From the NCBI RefSeq assembly GCF_019599545.1, contig NZ_JAIEZV010000002.1, positions 62,001 through 126,000 on the forward strand: a DNA stretch of 64,000 bases. The letters run 5' to 3'. This DNA comes from Halobacillus sp. Nhm2S1. GTDB lineage: Bacteria; Bacillota; Bacilli; Bacillales; Halobacillaceae. A model generated the notes under the pieces. The model ran no database searches. It was given only the letters and a program-made list of their open reading frames with translations, and was not told the DNA's origin. Both the position numbers and the translations under genes were made by a program. This document shows, one piece after another, positions 28,081 through 37,104 of the stretch; position 1 is the first letter of the stretch; every line of letters begins with the position of its first letter.

Positions 28081-28173
28081 GAAACTGAGCCTTACACAGC
28101 CCTGCCATTCTATTGAATAAGGTTATATTCTACAACTAATCCAAAATCCTGTTCACAAAAAGCGAGGTACATG

Positions 28174-28932
28174 ATGTTACAGAAATTCGGATTCACTCAG
28201 TATGAAAGCCAAGTTTTTGAAGTCCTTACAGCAAGTGAAGAGCCTATGGATGCCACATCCATCGTCAAATACTCACAAGTCCCAAAATCAAAAATTTATG
28301 AAGTTCTTCAGCGCCTTGTAGAAAAAGGTCTGATTCTCACTTCTTTTCAAGAAAGAAAAAAACTTTACACCGCCCTTTCACTGGAAACGACGATTGAGAA
28401 GCTGACGACTGAATTTCAATCCAACATAGATGAAATAAGAAATTCAACTTTTAAACTTCATGATTCAGATGAACGTGTGTGGACCATCCAAAATGATGCT
28501 TCCATCAACGCTCTATTAAAAGAGCGGATCCAAACCGCAACGAAAGAAATACTCGTTACTGGATGGAGTGATGAATTGGCTCCTCTGCTCCCCCTTCTGG
28601 AAGAAAAAAAGAAAGAAGGGATAAAAGTAGAACTTCTTTCTGTCGGGGAACTGGATTCAGGAAAACTGCATGCGCATGTCCTCCTTCCCGATGAAAAACA
28701 CGAAGCCCTCGAAAGGCACAAGCTTATCATCATTGATTACAAGGAAATTTTATTTGCCGGCGTGGAGGGTGATGCCTTCCAGGGCATTCATACTTTATCC
28801 AAGCCATTAGTAAAGTTCTTTACTGAATTCTTCTATCATGATGTCGCTTTGACTGAAATTACGAAGAAATACGAAGATATACTTATGGCCGATGAAGAAA
28901 TTAAGGATATTTTAATGAAATTAAGGTACTGA
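28174..28932 (+). CDS. TrmB-family transcriptional regulator
   Basis: 252 aa from the ATG at 28174 (an ATG one codon earlier is only two bases from the GAGGT site). Residues 1-75 are a winged helix of the TrmB type (LQKFGFTQYESQVFEVLTASEEPMDATSIVKYSQVPKSKIYEVLQRLVEKGLI), followed by a coiled region and a phospholipase-D-like sugar/ligand-binding domain with HKLIIIDYKEILFAG. Family members bind sugars or other effectors. Its own targets are not known; the palindrome before the exporter is a candidate. A terminator follows. Confidence 0.82.
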   Translation: MLQKFGFTQYESQVFEVLTASEEPMDATSIVKYSQVPKSKIYEVLQRLVEKGLILTSFQERKKLYTALSLETTIEKLTTEFQSNIDEIRNSTFKLHDSDERVWTIQNDASINALLKERIQTATKEILVTGWSDELAPLLPLLEEKKKEGIKVELLSVGELDSGKLHAHVLLPDEKHEALERHKLIIIDYKEILFAGVEGDAFQGIHTLSKPLVKFFTEFFYHDVALTEITKKYEDILMADEEIKDILMKLRY

Positions 28933-28941
28933 TTTTCCATC

Positions 28942-28972
28942 AAAAAAGGCATCCTTTAAGGATGCCTTTTTT
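28942..28972. terminator. Bidirectional terminator
   Basis: 13-bp stem AAAAAAGGCATCC / GGATGCCTTTTTT with TTTAA loop; serves the TrmB gene and the convergent 79-aa gene. Confidence 0.88.
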
Positions 28973-29212
28973 CTATACTTTTTCTACCACATAGGCTTTC
29001 TTTTCACGAAAATACTTTTCTCCATCTTCAGAGGAATGTTCAAAAAAACCTTCAAATGAATCGACAACTTTATACTCCCTTTCAGGTTCTGTAAATAGTT
29101 GTGAATCGTTGTTGGAAAGAACAAGCACATCTGTTGTGGATACAAAACTGTCTAACTCTTTGGCCTTGTAATTTTTACCGACTTCTACATCGCTTAAACG
29201 ATATTGTGTCAT
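28973..29212 (-). CDS. Hypothetical protein, 79 aa
   Basis: From the ATG at 29212 (MTQYRLSDVEVGKNYKAKEL), preceded by AAGGTGG. Acidic, one domain of mixed strand and helix; no cysteine, no membrane segment. Its stop abuts the terminator. It lies 66 bp after the kinase-like gene on the same strand and may be co-transcribed. I do not recognise the family. Confidence 0.65.
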   Translation of the reverse strand: MTQYRLSDVEVGKNYKAKELDSFVSTTDVLVLSNNDSQLFTEPEREYKVVDSFEGFFEHSSEDGEKYFREKKAYVVEKV

Positions 29213-29278
29213 GATTACATTCCACCTTTCTAGTTCAGGGTTTTCCCAGAAAAATGGATGACCAAACAACAGAACCTT

Positions 29279-29875
29279 CTAAATCGGCAGCAGCCTTTTG
29301 CGATACAAACGTATGATAAATTCTATAAAAAATCGAGGGAATTTTTTCGGGACATAACGGCGCTGATAAAAGGTTTCATATGCTTTTTTCAAATCACGCC
29401 AATGCGGACAATCAAACTCCTGTGTGAAGCGAACCACATCAATCACTTTCACTTCACCATCGGTAGTAAGCAGGATATTCTTTAAATGAGTATCAGAAGG
29501 GTTGAAACCTAACCGGCACGCAAATTCAAGGGCATCGTCTACACGTCGGACCATCTCTTCTGTAATGGCAACTCCATTGACGAGACAGTCATAAAACGTG
29601 ATGCCTTCCACGTACTGCATCGTCAAATAACCTTCTCCTTTTTCATGAAAAGCTGGAAAAAACTCATGGTTGTTCAGCTTTTCATAAACTTCCCCTTCAA
29701 TATGGGCGAGATCCTCGTAACCTGGATAAAAAACCTTAACCGCTATGTCTGTCCCCTTCAATCGGTAGACCACGGCGCTTCTTCCCTGGCCAATCCACTG
29801 TAATTCTTTAGGGACAACGATGGGACGATCCCCATCGAACTGTACTTTTCCAACCAAATCTTTGATATTCCCCAT
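29279..29875 (-). CDS. Protein-kinase-fold protein (RIO/YrzF-like)
   Basis: 198 aa with GAGGAGA upstream. Small Ser/Thr kinase fold: Gly-rich loop IGQGRSAVVYRL, the ATP lysine in IAVKVFYP, hinge LTMQYVEGITFYDCLV, catalytic-loop SDTHLKNILLT (Asp and Asn kept in a D-x-H-x-K-N frame), and the metal-binding Asp in KVIDVVRF. The HRD and DFG signatures are therefore altered, as in RIO-like and YrzF-type kinases. A basic C-terminus (RLYRKRLLPI) may bind membrane or nucleic acid. Substrate unknown. Confidence 0.75.
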   Translation of the reverse strand: MGNIKDLVGKVQFDGDRPIVVPKELQWIGQGRSAVVYRLKGTDIAVKVFYPGYEDLAHIEGEVYEKLNNHEFFPAFHEKGEGYLTMQYVEGITFYDCLVNGVAITEEMVRRVDDALEFACRLGFNPSDTHLKNILLTTDGEVKVIDVVRFTQEFDCPHWRDLKKAYETFYQRRYVPKKFPRFFIEFIIRLYRKRLLPI

Positions 29876-29952
29876 AAAGATTCTCCTCTATGAAAAAGCC
29901 GTTTTATTTATATCATTATACCAAAATTATCAGAAAAAAAGCGGATTTTTGT

Positions 29953-29982
29953 TTGACATTGATAATCATTATCAATTATTAT
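29953..29982 (+). promoter_or_regulatory. Promoter overlapped by a Fur box
   Basis: TTGACA (29953-29958) and TATTAT (29977-29982), 18 bases apart, with TGATAATCATTATCA at 29960-29974 between them. That 15-mer is a perfect 7-1-7 Fur box, so the gene at 30012 should be repressed by Fur with iron and induced by iron starvation. Confidence 0.9.
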
Positions 29983-30011
29983 TGTTTTAACACCTTGAAA
30001 GGAGAATGGCT

Positions 30012-30398
30012 ATGGAGAATACCTTGACCGTTCTACAAACGTTCACATATGAAAAAGGCAACCAAGATTGTACATGCCATGAAATTGTTGAGTTTGTCCA
30101 AGGCGATCACCTTCACATCCTCGAAGACCCCTTTTATGTAGATCATGCAGGTTGGTATATTGCTGTTAGAAAAAATGATGCTGATCCTTTTTATATGTCG
30201 ATCCCTTTTATTGATGAAAAGTATGAAGACCGCTCACTCTATACAGAAATGGATCTTGAATTAGCGGTTCTTGTGCATCAGCACCAAATCGATCAGGCCC
30301 TTGTCTCTAAGAATAAATCGGAATTCCTTTACCATAAAAAAGAACTTGATCGTTTAATGATGATGCATCCAAGAGACATGTTGTCTAATAAGCTTTAA
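30012..30398 (+). CDS. Fur-controlled protein with IDEAL-like C-terminus
   Basis: 128 aa from the ATG at 30012, with GAAAGGAG eight bases upstream; an earlier ATG at 30006 is too close. N-terminal 75 residues form a compact beta-rich region with two cysteines (QDCTCHEIVEF). Residues 85-120 (LAVLVHQHQIDQALVSKNKSEF) resemble the short IDEAL motif of Bacillus regulators such as YpiB. A perfect Fur box overlaps its promoter. Function unknown, but iron starvation response is well supported. Confidence 0.7.
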   Translation: MENTLTVLQTFTYEKGNQDCTCHEIVEFVQGDHLHILEDPFYVDHAGWYIAVRKNDADPFYMSIPFIDEKYEDRSLYTEMDLELAVLVHQHQIDQALVSKNKSEFLYHKKELDRLMMMHPRDMLSNKL

Positions 30399-30426
30399 GC
30401 GTTCTCCAACCAAGTGACGATATAGA

Positions 30427-30456
30427 AATAAGAGGCGCCGGACAGCGCCTCTTATT
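30427..30456. terminator. Bidirectional terminator
   Basis: 12-bp stem AATAAGAGGCGC / GCGCCTCTTATT with a short loop; TTTTT follows on the plus strand. It overlaps the end of the convergent SASP gene. Confidence 0.85.
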
Positions 30457-30709
30457 TTTGATTTTGTTCCATTTGCTGTTGGGCTCTGCGAATTAATTCT
30501 TTTACCATCCGCCCACCGATCTGACCGCCGATTCTACCTGCATCCCTCGTAGACAAATCACCATTGTTGCCTTTTTTCAAAGGGATTCCCTGTTCCTCTG
30601 CCACTTCATATTTCGTTTGATCTGGAGAAGATGACTGAAGAAGTTCAGCTTTCATTTGATCGAGCCCTGCTCTTGCTTCCGGAACAAGCAGTTTATTTTT
30701 TCGAGCCAT
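30452..30709 (-). CDS. Alpha/beta-type small acid-soluble spore protein
   Basis: 85 aa. Contains the family halves LLVPEARAGLDQMKAELL and RIGGQIGGRMVKELIRRAQQQM, and a germination-protease site region TKYEVAEEQGIPL. It saturates spore DNA and protects it; GPR cleaves it at germination. It follows the DUF4025-like gene by 2 bp, and the ribosome binding site is weak, so translation is probably coupled. Expected to be made in the forespore under SigG. Confidence 0.93.
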   Translation of the reverse strand: MARKNKLLVPEARAGLDQMKAELLQSSSPDQTKYEVAEEQGIPLKKGNNGDLSTRDAGRIGGQIGGRMVKELIRRAQQQMEQNQK

Positions 30710-30711
30710 CC

Positions 30712-30918
30712 TCAGTCACGCTGCTTTCCTTTTTTAATATCCTCACCCTTGTGGCTGATCAACTGTCCGTTTTCATCCACTTCATCAATCTTGGCGTCGT
30801 ACGTACCTTCAGTGAGCGTGTCGGATACCTGCTCCTGTGTAATAGATAAGCCCTGGGAACTGAAGTCGTCCGTGTTTTGTCTAGGATTACGCCGGGGGTT
30901 ATTTTGTTTTTGCTTCAT
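30712..30918 (-). CDS. YozQ-like (DUF4025-type) small protein
   Basis: 68 aa from the ATG at 30918 with AAGGAGG eight bases upstream; a longer frame to 31131 overlaps sspL on the other strand and is rejected. Hydrophilic, Gln/Asn/Asp-rich; the middle ITQEQVSDTLTEGTYDAKIDEVD resembles the DUF4025 (YozQ) pattern as I remember it. Directly upstream of the SASP gene, so a forespore role is likely. No enzymatic motif. Confidence 0.6.
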   Translation of the reverse strand: MKQKQNNPRRNPRQNTDDFSSQGLSITQEQVSDTLTEGTYDAKIDEVDENGQLISHKGEDIKKGKQRD

Positions 30919-31044
30919 ACCTAACTCCTCCTTTGCGCTTAGCTTTTGCATGTTTGAACAACCCATTCGTTGTAAGCTTTTGCCTGTTGAAAACATGGAT
31001 AAAAACCGAGCATTATTCCAAAATAAACGATAGGAGGTGTGCTT

Positions 31045-31182
31045 ATGAGTAAGAAAAGTAACGCATTCAAAAGAAATGGCGGCAATACGGTAAACCCACA
31101 GGGACTTTCTGAAGATGTCGCCGATCAGCAACCTCGCTCTCAGTTAGAACAAAAAGCAAAAAAAGCGAATGCTAAACGCTAA
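31045..31182 (+). CDS. sspL: Small acid-soluble spore protein SspL
   Basis: 45 aa, too short for most gene finders. ATG at 31045 with TAGGAGGTG upstream. The C-terminal part NPQGLSEDV...RSQLEQKAKKANAKR lines up with B. subtilis SspL (…TPQGDLEGN…KTELEERAKKSNTKR), a minor forespore protein. It is transcribed divergently from the YozQ-like/SASP pair and is followed immediately by a terminator. Confidence 0.85.
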   Translation: MSKKSNAFKRNGGNTVNPQGLSEDVADQQPRSQLEQKAKKANAKR

Positions 31183-31213
31183 AAAGCTGACATTTACTTG
31201 TCAGCTTTTTTTA
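31182..31213. terminator. Bidirectional terminator
   Basis: Stem AAAAGCTGACA / TGTCAGCTTTT with a 6-base loop, overlapping the sspL stop and the end of the convergent oxygenase gene. Confidence 0.85.
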
Positions 31214-32633
31214 ATAGGAACGGTTGGATGGTTTCCAACGCATGATTGTCATCATAAATTTGATAAATGGTTTGTGAAAGCCGTACAGGATCCCCGAAGA
31301 AAAATCGTTCGTAAAGCGTTTGTCTAGAACCAAAACTGCTCATCGTCAAATCCCAGGCTAACCGAAAAAGGGAAACTCGATCTTTCCCGCTCACATCGAC
31401 TCCTTGCAAAAAATGGTCAAGTTGCTTTCCGACCTCTCCTTCAAAATCCGCCTTTTGTGGAATTGACATCATTCCGCTGGCACCAAGGATTTGAAGGATC
31501 TCAGCAAATCTCGGATAGGATTCTTGAAATTGATTCACAGCCACATATAGCGGTTGCTTTGCAGGAACCATAATCCCTGAAGCATCAACAGACGCTTCCT
31601 GTTCGGACTTGATGGCAAGTGCCTTCATAACTTCCAACCCTTTGACTATTTCCACTACTTTACTTTGAACATGTTGATAATCACCGATTTGAATGGTGTC
31701 CACGATTCCCTGAGCGATTCCTAATAGAAATTCAGTCTTAATGATCTGTCTTGAAACAATTTGATGTAGCGTAAAAGGAACAAATTTTCCCTGCACATAC
31801 AGACGGGTCGCTGCTCGGATATTATCGTGGATGAAGACACGCTCCCATGGAACGAGTACATCATCAAAAATGACGATCGTGTCCATCTCTTCAAATCGTG
31901 AGGATAAAGGATAATCATAAGATGGACCAGGGTTGGCGAACGATTCTCTACATATAAACTTTAACCCTTTCGTATCGCTCGGAATAGAAAAGCAGTAGGC
32001 GTGCGCATTATCCTGTGCACCAGGGGCAGAAAAGACAATGATCTCATCCGTTATTCCCCCTTGTGTTGCCAGAAGTTTAGCTCCTTTAATAATCAAACCT
32101 TTGTCGGTCCGGTCCATGATCCGAGCATTGGTGACATCCTCTTCTAAAAAAGCTAACTTTGAACGGTTACTTTGAGGGTTAACAAATGTATGGGTGAACG
32201 ATAAATCATTCTCTCGGGCATATTCATAAAATTGCAAAAGCCGTTCTGGGTAACAATTCGCTTCTCCGTCCAAAACATCAATGGATGCAGCGAAGGCAGC
32301 GAGTACGGTATTCATGTAATCCGGGCTTCTACCCATTACTCCTCCAGAATGAAGAGCCCACCGTTGAATCATTTTCCTCCTTCTTTCTAAATCCCCTTTC
32401 GTTCTTGGAATTAAGTAAGACAGCCCCAAACGGTTCCCTGTCGTTTCCGAGGAAAAAGTCATATCATCTTGATTATCACATTGAAGGTCGTAGAGTTCCG
32501 ACTGGCTGCTGATGATCCCATTAAAAGCAGGGTGTTCAGAAATCTTTCCCGTCACTTTATCACCGGCCACCCACACTTCTGCGTGCATAGCATCAATCCG
32601 TTTTATATAATCTTTTCCTGAAATCACCGGCAT
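31194..32633 (-). CDS. 4-hydroxyphenylacetate 3-monooxygenase family protein (HpaB-like)
   Basis: 479 aa from the ATG at 32633 with CAGGAGTG upstream. FADH2-dependent aromatic hydroxylase of the HpaB/PheA family, acyl-CoA-dehydrogenase fold: seen are HTFVNPQSNRSKL, ATQGGITDEIIVFSAPG and DTIVIFDDVLVPWERVFIHDN. The reaction is ortho-hydroxylation of a phenol using reduced flavin. The usual reductase partner (HpaC) is not nearby, and no aromatic ring-cleavage genes adjoin, so the true substrate is open. Single-gene unit. Confidence 0.88.
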   Translation of the reverse strand: MPVISGKDYIKRIDAMHAEVWVAGDKVTGKISEHPAFNGIISSQSELYDLQCDNQDDMTFSSETTGNRLGLSYLIPRTKGDLERRRKMIQRWALHSGGVMGRSPDYMNTVLAAFAASIDVLDGEANCYPERLLQFYEYARENDLSFTHTFVNPQSNRSKLAFLEEDVTNARIMDRTDKGLIIKGAKLLATQGGITDEIIVFSAPGAQDNAHAYCFSIPSDTKGLKFICRESFANPGPSYDYPLSSRFEEMDTIVIFDDVLVPWERVFIHDNIRAATRLYVQGKFVPFTLHQIVSRQIIKTEFLLGIAQGIVDTIQIGDYQHVQSKVVEIVKGLEVMKALAIKSEQEASVDASGIMVPAKQPLYVAVNQFQESYPRFAEILQILGASGMMSIPQKADFEGEVGKQLDHFLQGVDVSGKDRVSLFRLAWDLTMSSFGSRQTLYERFFFGDPVRLSQTIYQIYDDNHALETIQPFLLKKADK

Positions 32634-32719
32634 GATATCACTCCTGATTTTCGCAATCACTGAAAATAACTGATATCATACCATATTAATTTGGCGGGGA
32701 ATTGTGCTTTATAAACAAG

Positions 32720-32760
32720 AAAAAGAAACGCCTGGAGGACTCAAACTCCCGACGTTTCTC
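32720..32760 (-). terminator. Terminator of the aceBA operon
   Basis: Imperfect stem AGAAACG-CGGGAG / CTCC-G-CGTTTCT followed by TTTTTC on the minus strand. Confidence 0.7.
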
Positions 32761-32779
32761 ACTCATTTATTGGCTCCAG

Positions 32780-34075
32780 TTAGGAAGAAGGGCTAACGGT
32801 TTCAGTGTTGAATTGTTCGGTTTCTGTGGACCCTTTCAATGCCGTTGTAGAAGATGTTCCACCTGAAATTACTTGAGCGACTTCATCAAAATATCCTGTT
32901 CCAACCTCACGCTGGTGTCGTGTCGCTGAATATCCGTGAATTTCGCTCGCAAACTCTGCCTGCTGTAGTTCTGAATAAGCTTCCATACCACGATCTTTAT
33001 ACTGACGAGCAAGTTCAAACATGCCGTGGTTCAAGGCATGGAACCCTGCCAATGTGACAAATTGGAACTTGTATCCCATTTTTCCTAATTCCCTCTGGAA
33101 GTTTGCAATTGTTTCATCATCCAGCTTCTTCTTCCAGTTGAAAGAAGGAGAGCAGTTATAAGCCAATAGCTTCCCAGGATATTGTTCGTGAATGGCTTCT
33201 GCAAAACGGCGAGCCTCCTCCAGGTTAGGCTCCGATGTTTCACACCAAACAAGATCAGCATATGGCGCATAAGCCAAACCACGTGCAATGGCCTGATCCA
33301 ATCCAGACCTAGTTTTGAAGAACCCTTCAGCCGTTCTCTCACCAGTAATGAATGACGCATCATATGGGTCGACGTCGCTCGTAATCAGATCCGCTGCATT
33401 CGCATCGGTTCTTGCAATGATAATCGTCGGTGTCCCCATAACATCCGCAGCAAACCTTGCGGAAATCAAATTTCGAACCGCCGTCTGTGTCGGCAAAAGG
33501 ACTTTCCCTCCAAGGTGACCACATTTTTTCTCCGAAGAAAGCTGATCTTCAAAGTGAACGGCTGCAGCCCCCGCTTCAATCATTCCTTTCATCAACTCAA
33601 ACACATTCAACTGCCCACCAAAGCCAGCTTCGGCGTCTGCCACAATAGGCGCAAACCAGTCGATATCGTCTTTGCCTTCCATATGGTGAATTTGATCCGC
33701 TCTTTGCAAAGCTTGATTTATCCTTTTCACCACTTGCGGTACACTGTTAGCCGGGTACAAACTTTGATCAGGATACATGTGCCCTGAAAGGTTGGCATCA
33801 GCCGCCACTTGCCAGCCACTCAAATAGATAGCCTTCAGACCCGCTTTCACCTGCTGCATCGCTTGGTTCCCTGTCAAAGCACCTAACGCGTGGACATAAT
33901 CTTCCTCGTTCATTAACTTCCAGAGCTTTTCAGCACCTTTTTCCGCTAAGGTATGTTGAATATCCATGGACCCTCTTAACCGAATGACCTCTTCGGCTTC
34001 ATATGGTCTTTGCACCCCGCTCCATCGACTCTCATCCTGCCATTGGTGACGCAACTTTTCTATACGCTCATTCAT
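32780..34075 (-). CDS. aceA: Isocitrate lyase
   Basis: 431 aa with AGGGGG upstream. First enzyme of the glyoxylate shunt, splitting isocitrate into glyoxylate and succinate. Active-site motif [14 protein letters not shown] with the catalytic cysteine is present, as are the metal-binding [15 protein letters not shown] and YNCSPSFNW. It follows aceB by 13 bp, so the two shunt enzymes are made together. Allows growth on acetate or fatty acids, fitting the fad operon in this window. B. subtilis lacks the shunt. Confidence 0.97.
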   Translation of the reverse strand: MNERIEKLRHQWQDESRWSGVQRPYEAEEVIRLRGSMDIQHTLAEKGAEKLWKLMNEEDYVHALGALTGNQAMQQVKAGLKAIYLSGWQVAADANLSGHMYPDQSLYPANSVPQVVKRINQALQRADQIHHMEGKDDIDWFAPIVADAEAGFGGQLNVFELMKGMIEAGAAAVHFEDQLSSEKKCGHLGGKVLLPTQTAVRNLISARFAADVMGTPTIIIARTDANAADLITSDVDPYDASFITGERTAEGFFKTRSGLDQAIARGLAYAPYADLVWCETSEPNLEEARRFAEAIHEQYPGKLLAYNCSPSFNWKKKLDDETIANFQRELGKMGYKFQFVTLAGFHALNHGMFELARQYKDRGMEAYSELQQAEFASEIHGYSATRHQREVGTGYFDEVAQVISGGTSSTTALKGSTETEQFNTETVSPSS

Positions 34076-34088
34076 TATGAAATCCCCC

Positions 34089-35681
34089 TTAAGATAAATG
34101 GTTATAAGCTTCTAAAGTTAAAAACTCAGCAAACTCATCGTTTCGAATCAGTTGGTCAAACAACTGAGCGGCTTCCACATAGGAACCTTTTTCAAAAACA
34201 CTCTCTCCAACTTCCCAGCGTATCGCTTCCATCTCTTCTTCTTTCAATGATGCGTAAAGCTCGATCGTGATCTCCCTGCCATCTTTTAAAATGCCTTTCG
34301 GATGTCTGATCCACTGCCATACTTGAGCTCTCGAGATTTCAGCAGTTGCTGCATCCTCCATTAAATGATGAATCGGTGCTGCCCCTCTTCCATCCAGCCA
34401 TGACGCCATATATTGGATCCCAACATTAATATTTGTTCTTAACCCCTGCTCTGTAATAGATCCTTCAGGTACTTCGAGCAATTGTTCTGCACGGTAAGAG
34501 CCGGTCGCTTGATCTTTCTGAATCTGGTTTTCATCAGGCATATGTTTGTTAAAAATATCCATCGCTGTCTCTACCATGGCCGGGTGGGCGACCCACGTCC
34601 CGTCGTGCCCATCTTTCACTTCACGCTCCTTATCTGCACGTACCTTCTCAAAAGCAGCGTCGTTTTTCTCTTTATCATTTTTCACTGGTATTTGCGCCGC
34701 CATCCCACCCATGGCATGAGCGTTTCGCTTGTGACAGGTTTGAATGGTTAACCGCGAGTAAGCCCTCATAAATGGAACTGTCATCGTCACATCTGCACGG
34801 TCAGGCAGTAAAAAGTCTTGATCGTGACGGAATTTTTTCAAGTAGCTGAAAATATAATCCCAGCGGCCACAGTTTAACCCAGCGGAATGATTCCTTAATT
34901 CAAAAAGAATTTCATCCATCTCAAATGCAGCTAAAATCGTTTCAATTAAAACAGTCGCTTTCACTGTACCTTGTGGGATGTTCAGATAGTCCTGAGCAAA
35001 AACAAACACATCGTTCCACAATTTTGCTTCTCGATGGTTTTCAAGCTTCGGTAAGTAAAAATACGGCCCTGAACCATTTTCTATGAGTTTTTGCGCATTA
35101 TGGAAAAAGTAGAGACCAAAGTCGACAAGACTACCTGAGAGCCGTTCCTGATTGTATGTCATATGCTTTTCATCTAAATGCCAGCCACGCGGGCGTACTT
35201 TAAGTACAGCGGTCTTTTCCTTTAACTCATATACTTTCCCGCTTGGATTTTCAAAACGAATGTCTCTTCGAACCGCATCTCTCAAATTAATCTGGCCGTG
35301 AATAGTATTCATCCAGGTCGGAGAATTCGCATCCTCAAAGTCAGCCATGAATACCTTCGCCCCTGAATTCAGGCCATTGATAACCATTTTCCGATCCACA
35401 GGCCCTGTAATTTCCACCCGACGATCTTTAAGATCGTCAGGTATGGGGGATATCGTCCAGTCAGATTTCCTGATATGTTCTGTTTCTTTTAGAAAATCAG
35501 GCCGCTCTCCTTGATCGATTTTCTTTTGGGTCTCGATCCGATCTGCAAGTAACTGTTTTCTTTTATCATTAAATTTTTCATGCAATTGAACGATAAAGGA
35601 TAATGCCTCGTCTGTTAAAATCTCTGCAAATCCGTCGTGCATCGTTCCATGAATTTGTATTCCAGACAATTTGGTTTCCAT
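34089..35681 (-). CDS. aceB: Malate synthase A
   Basis: 530 aa. Condenses glyoxylate with acetyl-CoA to malate. TIM-barrel signatures: [29 protein letters not shown] with the catalytic arginine, [28 protein letters not shown], and [15 protein letters not shown]. The catalytic Asp is in [31 protein letters not shown]. Length and motifs fit the A isoform. First gene of aceB-aceA. Confidence 0.97.
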   Translation of the reverse strand: METKLSGIQIHGTMHDGFAEILTDEALSFIVQLHEKFNDKRKQLLADRIETQKKIDQGERPDFLKETEHIRKSDWTISPIPDDLKDRRVEITGPVDRKMVINGLNSGAKVFMADFEDANSPTWMNTIHGQINLRDAVRRDIRFENPSGKVYELKEKTAVLKVRPRGWHLDEKHMTYNQERLSGSLVDFGLYFFHNAQKLIENGSGPYFYLPKLENHREAKLWNDVFVFAQDYLNIPQGTVKATVLIETILAAFEMDEILFELRNHSAGLNCGRWDYIFSYLKKFRHDQDFLLPDRADVTMTVPFMRAYSRLTIQTCHKRNAHAMGGMAAQIPVKNDKEKNDAAFEKVRADKEREVKDGHDGTWVAHPAMVETAMDIFNKHMPDENQIQKDQATGSYRAEQLLEVPEGSITEQGLRTNINVGIQYMASWLDGRGAAPIHHLMEDAATAEISRAQVWQWIRHPKGILKDGREITIELYASLKEEEMEAIRWEVGESVFEKGSYVEAAQLFDQLIRNDEFAEFLTLEAYNHLS

Positions 35682-35751
35682 TGAATCGCCACCTCTGTTG
35701 TATACTAATAAGAAATAAAAACCACTGATATATAACAGTTAACCCAAAAAA

Positions 35752-35862
35752 TTATTCGTCTTTTTTGGAAAGGCAACGATCACATTCCATCATGTAATTG
35801 TAAGTATGACCTTCGATTTTAGAACCACACTGCGGACAAGGGACATTTTGTTGTTTTTTCAT
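35752..35862 (-). CDS. YhfH-like zinc-ribbon peptide, 36 aa
   Basis: From the ATG at 35862 with AAGGAGG seven bases upstream; a longer frame to 35976 has no start signal. Sequence MKKQQNVPCPQCGSKIEGHT... then MMECDRCLSKKDE, giving CPQC and CDRC, a four-cysteine zinc ribbon. Resembles the YhfH family of small Bacillus proteins. Role unknown. Confidence 0.65.
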   Translation of the reverse strand: MKKQQNVPCPQCGSKIEGHTYNYMMECDRCLSKKDE

Positions 35863-35987
35863 TTTAGCTCCTCCTTTGTTATAACAGAACTTATTTTGTT
35901 TATCTGTTATGGTACAGTTTACTGCGTGAACCACGAAATTGCAACCGTTTTCTGAAAGTTTTTTTAATTTAGGCATTTACCGGATAC

Positions 35988-36024
35988 AAAAAAGGCGCTG
36001 CGAAAGGGATTCAGCGCCTTTTTT
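35988..36024. terminator. Bidirectional terminator
   Basis: Stem AAAAAAGGCGCTG / CAGCGCCTTTTTT with an 11-base loop, between the LysR gene end and the small zinc-ribbon gene start; directs the LysR transcript (minus) and anything reading plus. Confidence 0.85.
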
Positions 36025-36114
36025 ATTATTTAATTTCCTTTGGTTTGATCCCTAAAAAGAATCATTCCCCCTGTTTTTTCTAAAGAAACTGTTTTAACAC
36101 AGTTGGGGTTGGTC

Positions 36115-36996
36115 TCATTTTTTCTCATCAAGCAGCTGGATGAACTTTTCCAACGATGGAGATAACCACTTCTTTTGGTGATGAATGACTTGGATATATA
36201 AAGCCAATTCTTCATGATCAAAATCCAAAACACAAAGACTTCCATTCTCTATTTCCTTGTCAACTGTCATTTCCGGAAGCATTGCGATCCCCAGATCGTC
36301 AATCACACATTGTTTGATTGCTTCAAGACTTGTAAATGAAATCACAGAGCGAGGTTCAACTGCACGTTTTTTTAAAAGTCTCTCCAGCATATTTCTATAG
36401 GAGCAATTCTTTTCTGTCAGAATGAGTGTTTCATCCTCTATACACCGCAAGTCTATTTCCTTCTCACCCACAAGCGGGTGCTCCTTAGCAGCGACCATAA
36501 CCATTTTTTCTTTTCGAAGAAGTAAAGTTTTTAAGTGAGGATGTTTCACTTCTTCATCCAGAACCACAGCGAGATCATAATGGCTTTCTAAAACACTCTC
36601 CTTGAGATTTGGACAGAGTCCGGATTCTAACTGAATTCTCAGGTCGGGGTTTTGTTCTTTAAAAGCTTTCAATGATTTGGATATGAAATAAGCCGCCAAG
36701 GATTCGACAGCTCCAATTCTCACTGTTCCTCGCATTTGAACACGATCTGAAAGCTTTGTTTCCGCTTCTTCCATTAAATCGGTAACCTGATCGACATAAT
36801 AGAGGAGCTGTTCGCCAGACTGGGTTAAGCGCATGATCTGTCCAGCACGCTCAAAAAGTCTCACCCCATAGTAATCTTCGAGTTTTTTGATTTGTGTAGT
36901 CACACTGGACTGGGCATAACCAAGCTCTATCCCCGTACGGGTATAACTGCCCCACTTAGCCACTTCTTTAAATGTATAAAAATAGGATAGATCCAT
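36115..36996 (-). CDS. LysR-family transcriptional regulator
   Basis: 293 aa from the ATG at 36996 (SD GAGGTG); the GTG at 37002 would lie within the binding site. Winged helix at residues 1-60 (FYTFKEVAKWGSYTRTGIELGYAQSSVTTQIKKLEDYYGVRLFER), linker helix to 90, and the effector-binding domain after that (VRIGAVESLAAYFISKSLKAF). It is divergent from a flavodoxin-like reductase gene, the classic LysR arrangement, so that gene is its likely target. Effector unknown. Confidence 0.9.
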   Translation of the reverse strand: MDLSYFYTFKEVAKWGSYTRTGIELGYAQSSVTTQIKKLEDYYGVRLFERAGQIMRLTQSGEQLLYYVDQVTDLMEEAETKLSDRVQMRGTVRIGAVESLAAYFISKSLKAFKEQNPDLRIQLESGLCPNLKESVLESHYDLAVVLDEEVKHPHLKTLLLRKEKMVMVAAKEHPLVGEKEIDLRCIEDETLILTEKNCSYRNMLERLLKKRAVEPRSVISFTSLEAIKQCVIDDLGIAMLPEMTVDKEIENGSLCVLDFDHEELALYIQVIHHQKKWLSPSLEKFIQLLDEKK

Positions 36997-37024
36997 AAGC
37001 ACACCTCAATCATCTTTTACAATA

Positions 37025-37049
37025 GTTATTATCGATAAGTATAGATAAC
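37025..37049. promoter_or_regulatory. Possible LysR binding site
   Basis: Between the divergent LysR and reductase genes, GTTAT and ATAAC are placed symmetrically 15 bases apart, with a TTATCGATAA palindrome overlapping. This fits a LysR recognition dyad; unproven. Confidence 0.4.
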
Positions 37050-37104
37050 AATGATGTCATGTTCAATGATATACTCTTTCTAAAAGCAAAGGAGGCAGCA
37101 TTAA

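Noticed and set aside
27841-28116. 91-codon plus-strand frame across repeat copy A
   Set aside because: It reads through the inverted repeat and repeat element; not conserved in the other copies.
30712-31131. Longer reading of the YozQ-like gene to 31131
   Set aside because: The extra 71 codons are antisense to sspL and the ATG at 30918 has a strong ribosome binding site.
35682-35751. Search for a cre or other catabolite site upstream of aceB
   Set aside because: No sequence close to the CcpA consensus was seen before the glyoxylate operon.
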